Origin: Pelobium manganitolerans | Lineage (GTDB): Bacteria > Bacteroidota > Bacteroidia > Sphingobacteriales > Sphingobacteriaceae | Direction of reading: 5' to 3' | Length of the DNA: 64,000 bases | Assembly: GCF_003609575.1 (NCBI RefSeq) | Contig: NZ_MBTA01000027.1 | Location: forward strand, 62,001 to 126,000 | Part shown: positions 17,018 through 25,186 of the stretch, one piece after another | Layout: each line of letters opens with the position of its first letter | Position numbering within the stretch: position 1 is the stretch's first letter | The notes under the pieces: generated by a model | Told to the model about the DNA's origin: nothing | The model's input: only the letters and a program-made list of their open reading frames with translations | Database searches by the model: none | Program-made: the position numbers and the translations under genes

Positions 17018-17425
17018 TTATATTTTACCTTGGGCTTTAACTTCTTTTACCTCAATTTTATCTTGAGTGTATTTAGATGGGCATTTCATTAAAATTTTGC
17101 TAGCATGAAACTCGTTGCCCAGCATTTGTCCGGTGAGTACAATTTGTTCCGAACGCTCAAAATCTTGCGGTTTAGCCCCTGTGAACACTACTTTACAGTT
17201 GGTTCCGTTATTGTCGTTCACAAAAAAAGAGAAGTAGTTGGCATCTTTTTCCGGATCGTAAAACATGGCTTTGGTGGTATCCAGCTTGCCTACCACGTGC
17301 AGTTCCTTGCTTGTTTCTTTAGCTTCAGAAAAAGTACCGTAAGTACTGCTGTCTGCATAAGTACTAATGATGGCACCTATTGCTATCGCAATAATGATCA
17401 TCCCGATAATAGAGCTTTTTTTCAT
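17018..17425 (-). CDS. ccmE: Cytochrome c maturation heme chaperone CcmE, Cys variant
   Basis: A 135-residue protein with one N-terminal membrane anchor (about residues 5-22) and a small beta-barrel domain. CcmE carries heme covalently in the periplasm. The usual heme-binding HxxxY is replaced here by Cys115-P-S-K-Tyr119 (KCPSKY), the CxxxY form known from archaea and some bacteria. It is the first gene of the run ccmE-ccmF-DUF2520. Upstream lies a TAnnTTTG element and a set of overlapping inverted repeats. Confidence 0.9.
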   Translation of the reverse strand: MKKSSIIGMIIIAIAIGAIISTYADSSTYGTFSEAKETSKELHVVGKLDTTKAMFYDPEKDANYFSFFVNDNNGTNCKVVFTGAKPQDFERSEQIVLTGQMLGNEFHASKILMKCPSKYTQDKIEVKEVKAQGKI

Positions 17426-17466
17426 CGTTTTTCGTTTTAGACTTTACAGCCTGTGTGCTTTTCACA

Positions 17467-17505
17467 AACTATAATTTGTTTGATAGTTAAATTTGTGACT
17501 ATCAA
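17467..17505 (-). promoter_or_regulatory. Overlapping inverted repeats upstream of ccmE
   Basis: AACTAT (17467-17472) can pair with ATAGTT (17483-17488), while TTGATAGT (17480-17487) can pair with ACTATCAA (17498-17505). Both hairpins have 10-nt loops and share the middle segment, so only one can form at a time. The block lies in the predicted ccmE leader. It could be an operator or an RNA switch. Confidence 0.45.
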
Positions 17506-17509
17506 GGGG

Positions 17510-17517
17510 CAAAAATA
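17510..17517 (-). promoter_or_regulatory. Putative -7 element TATTTTTG of ccmE
   Basis: Minus-strand TATTTTTG fits TAnnTTTG, 84 nt before the ccmE ATG and directly upstream of the inverted repeats. No convincing -33 element. Confidence 0.4.
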
Positions 17518-17642
17518 CGAATAGCAAAGGGTAAGGACTAATTCTAACAAAAATGTTATTTATTAAGAAACGTTCTAAACAGAAACATAGACTCCTTGAG
17601 TAGAAGCTTAGCCGCCCTCTGAAATGTAGAGAGTTTTTCTAA

Positions 17643-17658
17643 AACTAACTAACTAACT
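17643..17658. repeat. AACT tetranucleotide repeat, four copies
   Basis: Four perfect AACT units lie 2 bp beyond the murI stop codon. They could slip in copy number but would not alter the murI frame. Confidence 0.7.
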
Positions 17659-17660
17659 GG

Positions 17661-18473
17661 CTACCGCTCCCAAATATTTTGTTGTACTAAGTTGATTTTA
17701 TCGCCAAAAAACAGCTGTGTACTGCTTTCAAACGAACTGGTTTTATCCGACACAAAAAAACGGTGCTTAGGTGCATCTTCCGATGGGTTAAGCAAATTAA
17801 GCCCGGCCAGTTTTGTTTTCACATCCTGCGCCACAATTTCGGCGGTGTTCAAAATTTCAACCTGGTTGCGATAATAATCGTCGATTTCTTTACGGATTAA
17901 AGGATAATGAGTGCAGGCTAAAATTAAAGCGTCAATTTTTTTCAGCTTAGGCGATGACAGGTAAGCGTTAATGATGGTTTTACTGATATTGTTTTCAAAA
18001 AAACCTTCCTCTATCATTGGAGCCAAAAGCGGTGTTGCTAAAGACTGTACTTTAACATCGGGCATGGCCTGCTTCAGTTTTTTTGCATAAATATCCGATT
18101 TAATGGTCGCCTTGGTTGCGATAACGCCAATCTTTTGATAATTGCTCTGTTTTACACAAAAATCAACCACCGGATCTATCACGTTTAAAATGGGCAAGCT
18201 ATCGCCTAAAAACTCATTTAAATCGGCATAACCTAAAGAAGACGCGGTGTTACAGGCAATAACAATGGCTTTGCAGTTTTGCGCCTGTAAAAACTTGCCA
18301 ATTTTTAAGCTGTAATATTTAATGGCTTCCGCCGATTTATCGCCATAAGGCATATGAGCCGTATCGCCAAAATAAACTAGGTTTTCGTGCGGTAAAACCT
18401 TACGGATGGCATTTGCAACGGTTAAACCGCCAATGCCCGAATCAAATATGCCTATGGGTTGCGCTTGTCTCAT
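17661..18473 (-). CDS. murI: Glutamate racemase
   Basis: A 270-residue enzyme that makes D-glutamate for peptidoglycan. Both catalytic cysteines are present: Cys74 in ACNTASS and Cys187 in ACTHYPL, with Asp11-Ser12 in GIFDSGIGG and His189. The length is normal. In related genomes murI commonly follows the ompH genes; here it is on the same strand as ompH but separated from it by an opposing type IX cargo gene and a spacer. A tetranucleotide repeat sits just after its stop codon. Confidence 0.96.
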   Translation of the reverse strand: MRQAQPIGIFDSGIGGLTVANAIRKVLPHENLVYFGDTAHMPYGDKSAEAIKYYSLKIGKFLQAQNCKAIVIACNTASSLGYADLNEFLGDSLPILNVIDPVVDFCVKQSNYQKIGVIATKATIKSDIYAKKLKQAMPDVKVQSLATPLLAPMIEEGFFENNISKTIINAYLSSPKLKKIDALILACTHYPLIRKEIDDYYRNQVEILNTAEIVAQDVKTKLAGLNLLNPSEDAPKHRFFVSDKTSSFESSTQLFFGDKINLVQQNIWER

Positions 18474-18574
18474 TGTTTTGCAGAATATGATCGTTCATAT
18501 CTACACAAAAGTCTTTTATTTTTTAAAAACCCGCAATTTTAAATGTGAATAAAAGGTTTTTTGTATTAGACTCT

Positions 18575-18582
18575 TATATTTG
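18575..18582 (+). promoter_or_regulatory. -7 element TATATTTG of the GLUG cargo gene
   Basis: TATATTTG matches TAnnTTTG and lies 39 nt before the ATG at 18622. The -33 spacing is not ideal. Confidence 0.45.
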
Positions 18583-18621
18583 AAGCATCTACTTATTTCT
18601 TTTAACCAATAAACAATTATT

Positions 18622-20250
18622 ATGAAAAAAATTTTACGACCATTGGTTTTATTTGTGATTTATTTTGTCGCTTATGACTCATTAAAGGCGCAAACAATTT
18701 CAATAAACAATGCTACCGAGTTGGCCAAAATCGGAAATGACCCCGATTATCCTTTAGACGCCAGTTACAAGCAAACCGCCGATATTAACCTTTCTGGCTA
18801 TGCCAACTGGACACCAATTGGAACTTTTACCGGCTCATACGATGGGCAATACCATTCTATCAGCAACCTAACAATTAGCGGTACGGGTAAAAGTGACCAG
18901 GGGCTTTTTAGCCAGCTAGGTGAAGGGGGACAACTGAAAAACCTGCATTTAAAGAACGTAAACATCAATCTCGAGGGAGACTCAAAGGAAGTTGGAGCTT
19001 TGGTTGGATATAGCAAAGGACAGATATACCGAGTGGCGGTACTGAGTGGTACCGTAAAAGGATATTATGCCGTTGGTGGCCTAGCGGGTTGGCAAATTTC
19101 TCCTGCAACAGTTTCTGAATCTTATGCCAACGTTACAGTACAGGGAAATAGTTATGTATATTCCACGCTCATACCTGGAATACCTGACATAGTCATACCA
19201 GGAACACCTGGCTATTGGATGCCTATGCCAGGTATGCCTGGTCCCGGTATGTGGATGCCCGGAACACCCGACACGGTTATACCCGGAACACCCGATCAAA
19301 CTATAGAATATAAAAGTTATTATTTAGGTGCCTTACTTGGCGGAAACCAAAACGGCGGACAAGTAAGTAACAGCTATGCTACCGGCAGTGTAACAGGAAA
19401 TGATGATGTTGGAGGATTAGTAGGTTACAATACAGCTAACGGGAGCATTATTTCAAGCAGCTACGCTTCTGGGAGTGTAAGTGGCAGTGGATGGCAAGGT
19501 GGTTTAGTTGGTTTAGCGGGAGGCGATGCAAGCAATTGTTATTGGAACACTACCACTTCGGGGCAAAGTAACGGCAACGGCACAGGTGCTACCGGCAAAA
19601 CCGATACAGAAATGAAACAGCAGGCGACTTTTGCAGGTTGGGATTTTGCCAACGTATGGAAAATAGAAGAAAATGTTTCACAACCAAGCTTACGCTGGAT
19701 GACGCTTACCCCTCTTCCGGTTTCTTTATTGAGTTTTAAAGCACATGCACAAACTGACAACGTTAAACTAGCTTGGCAAACTGCATCCGAAAGTATCAAC
19801 AAAGAATTTGTTGTTTACAGAAGCGGTGACCAACAAAATTTCGAGAAATTAATCACCGTAGCTGGATCTGGAAATTCATCTACCCTAAAGAACTATTATT
19901 GCTATGATAATGGACCCTTAAACGGAAATAATTATTACAAACTTGTGCAGATAGATGAGAATGGAAAAGAAACAAATTTAGGCCTTACTACAGTACGTTT
20001 TGATCTTTCAGAAATCAGCTTGCAGATCTATCCTAATCCAACAGCCAACAAAGTAAATATTTCGCTTGGCAAACATAACTATAAGCGTTTGAACATTGTG
20101 AACCTTAATGGGAAAATATTGGATGAGGTAATGCTAAAGCCAGAACAAAACAATTTGGCTGTTTCTTTAGTTAATTACACACCTGGCACCTATTTATTCC
20201 GTTTTGAGGGAGCAGAAGGCGTCCGTACAGAAAAAGTGTTGAAAAAATAA
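18622..20250 (+). CDS. Secreted GLUG-motif protein with type IX sorting domain
   Basis: A 542-residue secreted protein. A signal peptide (first 24 residues, ending LKAQ) leads to a repeat region with GLUG-type motifs such as VGGLVGYNTANGS and GGLVG, expected to form a beta-solenoid. About residues 182-230 interrupt it with a Pro/Gly/Met-rich tract of repeated IPGTP and MPG units. The C-terminal 80 residues (YPNPTANKVNIS to RTEKVLKK) match a type IX secretion sorting domain. It is likely displayed on or released from the surface, and GLUG domains often bind surfaces or carry peptidase-like adhesins. It stands alone between its own promoter element and a strong terminator. Confidence 0.88.
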   Translation: MKKILRPLVLFVIYFVAYDSLKAQTISINNATELAKIGNDPDYPLDASYKQTADINLSGYANWTPIGTFTGSYDGQYHSISNLTISGTGKSDQGLFSQLGEGGQLKNLHLKNVNINLEGDSKEVGALVGYSKGQIYRVAVLSGTVKGYYAVGGLAGWQISPATVSESYANVTVQGNSYVYSTLIPGIPDIVIPGTPGYWMPMPGMPGPGMWMPGTPDTVIPGTPDQTIEYKSYYLGALLGGNQNGGQVSNSYATGSVTGNDDVGGLVGYNTANGSIISSSYASGSVSGSGWQGGLVGLAGGDASNCYWNTTTSGQSNGNGTGATGKTDTEMKQQATFAGWDFANVWKIEENVSQPSLRWMTLTPLPVSLLSFKAHAQTDNVKLAWQTASESINKEFVVYRSGDQQNFEKLITVAGSGNSSTLKNYYCYDNGPLNGNNYYKLVQIDENGKETNLGLTTVRFDLSEISLQIYPNPTANKVNISLGKHNYKRLNIVNLNGKILDEVMLKPEQNNLAVSLVNYTPGTYLFRFEGAEGVRTEKVLKK

Positions 20251-20280
20251 AATTATTCTGCAATACAAAAAGTTAAAACA

Positions 20281-20320
20281 AAAAAATGCGAAACCTGAAA
20301 ACAGGCTTCGCATTTTTTTT
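20281..20320 (+). terminator. Rho-independent terminator
   Basis: AATGCGAA..CCTG pairs with CAGG..TTCGCATT around an AAAA loop and is followed by eight T. It ends the GLUG cargo transcript. Confidence 0.88.
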
Positions 20321-20562
20321 AGCCGAAACTTATTTTGGCTAAAGCCCTTTCCTATTGATAATCCCAAAAATCATTAATCGAACCCAGATTGAAACGCACC
20401 TTTATTCTGCTTCGTTCAACGTTATTATTTAAAGGGTTCCGTCGTGTTGATCCGCCGGCTGGCGGAGAAACATCATACACATAAATGTCACACGCTATCG
20501 TCAGATGTCTCGCTGCCTCGATGACGTAAAAAGCATTGGCTCACTAAGATTTATTACTTTAT
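20321..20562. other. Gene-free spacer with inverted repeat, possible degenerate interspersed repeat
   Basis: No supported gene. The part from 20395 to 20530 is richer in GC and CpG than nearby spacers. It contains the 6-bp inverted repeat TCCGCC-GGCT-GGCGGA at 20451-20466. The texture suggests an old interspersed repeat copy, but no second copy is visible in the window. Confidence 0.4.
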
Positions 20563-20604
20563 AAAACAAAAAATGCGAAGCAGATTTTATCCTACTTCGC
20601 ATTT
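20563..20604 (-). terminator. Terminator of the ompH/bamA transcript
   Basis: AAATGCGAAG (20571-20580) pairs with CTTCGCATTT (20595-20604). On the minus strand a T-rich run follows. It lies 49 bp beyond the last ompH gene. The stem resembles that of the terminator at 20281. Confidence 0.8.
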
Positions 20605-20653
20605 AATTTTAAGTGAGCTTAAACCTTAAGCCTTACACCTTAAAACTTATACC

Positions 20654-21166
20654 TTATTTCAAGCCTAATTTCGTTTTAACCTCTGCCATGATGTTGATAC
20701 CGCCATCAAAGTAAACTATACCGGGTTGTGTAGTATCAAATACATAAGCGTAACCTTTTTCTTTAGCAACGGCTTTCACAGCGTCTTCTGCTTTTTTCAA
20801 AATCGGGTCGTACAACTCGCCTCTTTTCTTCTCAAAATCTTCCCCGGCTTTTTGTTGAAACTCTTCGATACGTCTCTGCAAATCTTGGATTTCTTTCACT
20901 TTAGCGTCTTTCATGGCATCGCTCAAAGTTTTTTCTTTTGACTGGAAATCCTGCACTTTAGTTTGGTACTCGGTGTACATGGTTTTTCCGTCCGCATCTA
21001 AAGAAGCTTTAAACGTTTCCAACTGTTTATCGGCGGTAGCCACTTCTGGCATTGCTTTAATTAGTTCTGCTGAGTTAATGTGCGCAATTTTTTGCTGTGC
21101 ATTTACCAAATTACCTGCAAATAACAATCCTCCTGCTACCAATGCAATCTTAAATAATTTTTTCAT
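20654..21166 (-). CDS. OmpH/Skp-family periplasmic chaperone (copy 1)
   Basis: A 170-residue protein. The ATG at 21166 gives the signal peptide MKKLFKIALVAGGLLFAGNLVNAQ; an in-frame ATG 51 bp upstream is not needed. The mature part is a long charged coiled coil (KDAKVKEIQDLQRRIEEFQQK) with the Skp-type ends KIAHINSAELIKAMPE and YVFDTTQPGIVYFDGG. Skp proteins hold unfolded outer-membrane proteins and pass them to the Bam complex. It is the last gene of the bamA run, 102 bp after its paralogue. Confidence 0.92.
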   Translation of the reverse strand: MKKLFKIALVAGGLLFAGNLVNAQQKIAHINSAELIKAMPEVATADKQLETFKASLDADGKTMYTEYQTKVQDFQSKEKTLSDAMKDAKVKEIQDLQRRIEEFQQKAGEDFEKKRGELYDPILKKAEDAVKAVAKEKGYAYVFDTTQPGIVYFDGGINIMAEVKTKLGLK

Positions 21167-21268
21167 GTGTGTTTTTTCTGTTTTTAATAGCTCTGAAGCA
21201 ATCTTAATTGCCCTCAACTTCCAATTATATGTGTGTTAATTTAATTTACGAGTTTAAAATAATTATTG

Positions 21269-21796
21269 CTATTTAGCAAATGAACCGGGCTTGTAACCCA
21301 TTTTTTCGATCACCTGGTTAGTAGCATCAAAATTCGCGCGTCCAAACAATAAGGTCACTGTGCTTTTATCCAAAACAATATCAACGCTTTCCGAATTGGC
21401 ATACTCTTCAACCGCCTTGGCTACTTTGTCTTGCACGGGCTTTATTAAACGCAATTTCTCGCGGTAAAGCTCGCCTTCGTATCCAAATTTTTGTTGCTGC
21501 AGTTCGTTTGCTTCGCGTTCTTTCTGCAAAATATCCGCTTCGCGCTGTTTCTGCATATCATCTGTCAGCAAAACACGGTCCGCCTGAAAATCATTTCTAA
21601 GTTTCTCTACCTCGGCAAACTTCGCGTCAATATCGCTCTGCCATTTTTTTGCCGAAGCATTCAACTGTTTTTGTGCCGATGAATATTCGGGGATGTGTTT
21701 CAAAATATACTCCGAATCTACAAAAGCTAAGCGCTGCGCCTGCGCACCAACGCAAAGCATAACGGCTAATACGGACAGAATGATATATTTCTTCAT
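21269..21796 (-). CDS. OmpH/Skp-family periplasmic chaperone (copy 2)
   Basis: A 175-residue paralogue of the next gene. The ATG at 21796 gives the signal peptide ending AQAQ; the frame is open upstream to 21835. The mature protein starts RLAFVDSEYILKHIPEY and continues with a Gln/Glu/Lys-rich coiled coil, ending DIVLDKSTVTLLFG. It lies 41 bp downstream of bamA, so chaperone and assembly machine are made together. Tandem ompH genes after bamA are usual in this phylum. Confidence 0.92.
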   Translation of the reverse strand: MKKYIILSVLAVMLCVGAQAQRLAFVDSEYILKHIPEYSSAQKQLNASAKKWQSDIDAKFAEVEKLRNDFQADRVLLTDDMQKQREADILQKEREANELQQQKFGYEGELYREKLRLIKPVQDKVAKAVEEYANSESVDIVLDKSTVTLLFGRANFDATNQVIEKMGYKPGSFAK

Positions 21797-21837
21797 GTAA
21801 ATATTTTGTTGTTTCTGGTGTGTGGCAAAATCCAAAT

Positions 21838-24363
21838 TTAGTTAAAACCTCCCAGTTGTTGGGCTATACTAAAGTGGAACTGTCCTTTATTGGCATCCGG
21901 TTGGCCCGGGATGGCATCAAATCCGTAACCGTAATCAATACCTAACAAACCAAATATCGGCAAGAAAATTCTGGCACCCACGCCCACAGAACGTTTAACA
22001 TTAAACGGATTAAACTCCGAAAACTTATTCCAGGTATTACCTCCTTCGGCGAAAGCCAAAACAAATACTGTTGCCGATTCGCCCAAAGTTACTGGATGCC
22101 TTAACTCTAATACGTATTTATTGAAAATAGGCGAACCCGCACTTGTTGGCGCACCTTCTGGCACCACCGAGTTATTTGAGTAACCGCGTAAGCCAATCAC
22201 CTCAGAGCCCTGTAAAAAGTCGAAGCCCTGCAAGCCATCGCCGCCCAACTTAAAGCGGCCAAACGGCGCCTGACCCACATCTTTGCTATAATAGCCCAAG
22301 AAACCAAATTGCGCTTGTGCCTTTAAAATTAGCTTTCCGTAAATCTTTTGGAAAAACTGCGACTCAAACTTCCATTTGTGGTACTCGGCAAATTTATATT
22401 TATCTGAAGTTGATAAGTTGTTGTAATTTTTGCCGTTGAATGATGAGTAAGGCAAAGTAGCCTGAACGGTAAACTTAATGTTTGAACCGGATGTAGGGAA
22501 AATTGGCGCATCAACCGAGTTGCGGCTTAGCACTTGGCTTAAGCTTAAATCGTAAGAATCGCCGTTTTCAAATAAATAACCGCGGTAATTACGCAGTTTA
22601 AACTGTTGTAAGTTGGCTGCGTAATCAATACGGAAATAATCATCAGGCCATTTTAACTGTTTACCCAAGCTAAAGGTTAAACCGTTTAACCGTATTTTTT
22701 GCAGGTTTGGATTGCTGTTGCTTAAACCATTACTCTGCAAAGAAGTAAAGGCACTGATGCCAAAATAAATGGGTTTTTTACCGCCAAACCAAGGTTCGGA
22801 GAAAGAAAAACTATACGACTGATAATATTTGCCGTTGGTTTGCCCTCTGATGCTTAGCTTTTGTCCATCGCCTTTTGGTAAAGGTTTGTAGGCTTTTAAG
22901 TTAAAGAGGTTACGCGCCGAAAAGTTGTTAAAGGTTAAACCCAAAGTACCGATAACGCGGCCGCCGCCAAAACCGCCCGAAAGTTCAATTTGATCCGATG
23001 GTTTTTCTACCACGGTGTACTGGATGTCTACCGTGCCGTCTGCCGGATTTGGAATAGGCTTAATGTCAATTTTTTGCTCGTCAAAATTGCCCAGCTGCAC
23101 AATTTGGCGTTGCGAACGCACCAACATGTCTTTAGAGAATTTTTGTCCCGGCCGTGTTCTAATCTCGCGTAAAACAACCCTGTCGTTGGTTAGCTCGTTG
23201 CCTTTTAAAATTACTTTGTTGATGGTGTACTGCGGCCCTTCGTAAATACGGATTTCTAAATCTACCGTATCGTTGTAAATGCGGGTTTGTACTGGGTCTG
23301 CATTAAAAGTGAGGTAACCATCGTTCAAGTAAAGCGAAGAAACGTCGTTGCTTGACGGACTGCTTCTCAAGGTTTTTTCAAGCTTAGCCTCAGAGTACAC
23401 CTCTCCTTTTTCGATTTTTAAAATCTGGTGCAATAAGGTAGATGGATATTTTGCGTTACCTGCGAAGGTGACATTGCCAAAATAATATTTATGCCCCTCG
23501 TTTAGCTTAATATCAATATTTACAGATTTATCATTGTAACGATACACCGAATCGTCCAGGATTTCCGCATCGCGGTAGCCTTTTTCGCGCATTTTGGCTA
23601 TCAGCTTTTCCTTATCTTCCTCGTATTTGTCGCGCATAAACTTACCCGAACCAAAAACTTTATACCAAGCCTGTTCATGCGTTTTTTTCATGAATTTCTT
23701 TAGGCGTGCATCGCTAAAATCTTTATTTCCGTCAAAATTGATGGCATGTACTTTTACCTTATTCTTTTTATCAACGGTTACATTTACTATGCGGCTGTTT
23801 GCATCGGCGGTATCTTTAATCGCGTTAATATTAACGGTGGTATATAAGTAACCTTTATCTGCAAAATGCTTGGTAATAATGCTGTTAACGGTGTTTTTAA
23901 GGTTTTCGTTAACGATTTTTCCTTTTTGGTTGCTCAGCTTTTCTTGTATATCAGATGTTTCGCTTTTGCTAAGCCCTTTTAATACAATTTTAGATACGCG
24001 CGGACGCTCGGCCAAATTTAAATCAAAGTAAACGGTGTCATTGCTAGTGCGGTTAATAAGCAGGGCTACATCATCAAACAAGCCTTGCGCCCAAAGGTTT
24101 TTCACCGCGTCTGATGTAGCATCGCCAGGCACTAAAATACGCTCGCCAACCTGCAGCTTTGAAATGGTAATCAGTACAGATTTATCCAGGTATTCGACAC
24201 CGTTTATATTAATCCCGCCAATTACATATTCTTTGGGGTTAAGGTAATCCAAATCTTCGTGTTGGCTTTGGCTGCTGCTAGAAGATCTTAACGTGGGTAA
24301 TTGCTGTGAAAAACTGTTCGCCGAGAAGGCAAATAGAAATATAACTAAAAAAATATTCTTCAT
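21838..24363 (-). CDS. bamA: Outer-membrane protein assembly factor BamA
   Basis: An 841-residue Omp85 protein. A signal peptide (MKNIFLVIFLFAFSANSFSQ) is followed by about five POTRA domains (residues 50-440), visible as repeated patterns such as INGVEYLDKSVL, KGLSKSETSDI and VILKGNELTNDRVV. A C-terminal beta-barrel ends in FSIAQQLGGFN. GLRGYSNNSV near residue 730 resembles the conserved barrel VRGF/Y motif. BamA inserts beta-barrel proteins in the outer membrane. It lies 60 bp after uppS and upstream of two Skp-type chaperones. The protein looks complete. Confidence 0.95.
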   Translation of the reverse strand: MKNIFLVIFLFAFSANSFSQQLPTLRSSSSSQSQHEDLDYLNPKEYVIGGININGVEYLDKSVLITISKLQVGERILVPGDATSDAVKNLWAQGLFDDVALLINRTSNDTVYFDLNLAERPRVSKIVLKGLSKSETSDIQEKLSNQKGKIVNENLKNTVNSIITKHFADKGYLYTTVNINAIKDTADANSRIVNVTVDKKNKVKVHAINFDGNKDFSDARLKKFMKKTHEQAWYKVFGSGKFMRDKYEEDKEKLIAKMREKGYRDAEILDDSVYRYNDKSVNIDIKLNEGHKYYFGNVTFAGNAKYPSTLLHQILKIEKGEVYSEAKLEKTLRSSPSSNDVSSLYLNDGYLTFNADPVQTRIYNDTVDLEIRIYEGPQYTINKVILKGNELTNDRVVLREIRTRPGQKFSKDMLVRSQRQIVQLGNFDEQKIDIKPIPNPADGTVDIQYTVVEKPSDQIELSGGFGGGRVIGTLGLTFNNFSARNLFNLKAYKPLPKGDGQKLSIRGQTNGKYYQSYSFSFSEPWFGGKKPIYFGISAFTSLQSNGLSNSNPNLQKIRLNGLTFSLGKQLKWPDDYFRIDYAANLQQFKLRNYRGYLFENGDSYDLSLSQVLSRNSVDAPIFPTSGSNIKFTVQATLPYSSFNGKNYNNLSTSDKYKFAEYHKWKFESQFFQKIYGKLILKAQAQFGFLGYYSKDVGQAPFGRFKLGGDGLQGFDFLQGSEVIGLRGYSNNSVVPEGAPTSAGSPIFNKYVLELRHPVTLGESATVFVLAFAEGGNTWNKFSEFNPFNVKRSVGVGARIFLPIFGLLGIDYGYGFDAIPGQPDANKGQFHFSIAQQLGGFN

Positions 24364-24423
24364 TTATTCTGTTGTGGGGCTAAAATACCTCTATTGTTTG
24401 TTAATTTTTGTTAAAAGTAAAAT

Positions 24424-25164
24424 TTAGCTTATTTGTTCGCTGGTTAAACCAAAACGTCTTTCTCTTTGTTGATAGTTGTAAATTGCCTCGTAAAGGTCTT
24501 CGCGCCTAAAATCTGGCCAAAGCTTAGGCGTAAAATATAGCTCGGCGTAAGCCAATTGCCATAACAGGTAATTGCTGATGCGGTGCTCTCCGCTAGTCCT
24601 GATCATCAGTTCCGGATCGGGCAGGTTATGCGTAGATAGGTAGCTGGAAAACAACTGTTCTGTAATGTCCTGTTCTTTTATTAGTCCGTTAGCAACATCG
24701 ACGGCAATGCGTTTTGTGGCATCGGTAATCTCCCAACGCGCACTGTACGAAAGCGCTAAAGTTAAGGTCAAACGTTTATTGCCTGCCGTTTTCTGTATCG
24801 CTTCTTGCAGTTCTTTGTAACAGCGAGATGGTAACGATTTTAAATCGCCTATGGCATTTAAACGCACATCATTATCCATTAAAGTTTTGGTTTCTTTGTT
24901 GATGGTGCTTACCAAAAGCTCCATCAGCGCGGTAACTTCCAGTTTTGGCCGGTTCCAATTTTCGGTAGAAAAAGCGTAAAGCGTTAGATTTTTAACGCCC
25001 AGTTCGGCTGCACCTTCAACCGTATCCCGTACCGCCAGCACGCCATTTTTATGTCCAAACACCCGCAACTTCCCTTTCTCTTTAGCCCAGCGCCCGTTGC
25101 CGTCCATAATAACGGCTATGTGTTGCGGTAACTTCTCAAGATTCAGTTTTTCTTTGAAACTCAT
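24424..25164 (-). CDS. uppS: Isoprenyl transferase (undecaprenyl diphosphate synthase)
   Basis: A 246-residue cis-prenyltransferase. The catalytic motif HIAVIMDGNGRWA includes Asp21. YAFSTENWNRP and the C-terminal RTSGEHRISNYLLWQLAY with E213-region TPKLWPDF match the family throughout. It makes the C55 lipid carrier for peptidoglycan and other surface polymers. It lies between a DUF6089 gene (22 bp) and bamA (60 bp), an order typical of the phylum. Confidence 0.96.
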   Translation of the reverse strand: MSFKEKLNLEKLPQHIAVIMDGNGRWAKEKGKLRVFGHKNGVLAVRDTVEGAAELGVKNLTLYAFSTENWNRPKLEVTALMELLVSTINKETKTLMDNDVRLNAIGDLKSLPSRCYKELQEAIQKTAGNKRLTLTLALSYSARWEITDATKRIAVDVANGLIKEQDITEQLFSSYLSTHNLPDPELMIRTSGEHRISNYLLWQLAYAELYFTPKLWPDFRREDLYEAIYNYQQRERRFGLTSEQIS

Positions 25165-25186
25165 CTGCTTAAAAGCGATTATATAA

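Noticed and set aside
21269-21796. Duplicate OmpH genes as a novelty
   Set aside because: Tandem OmpH/Skp genes after bamA are ordinary in this phylum.
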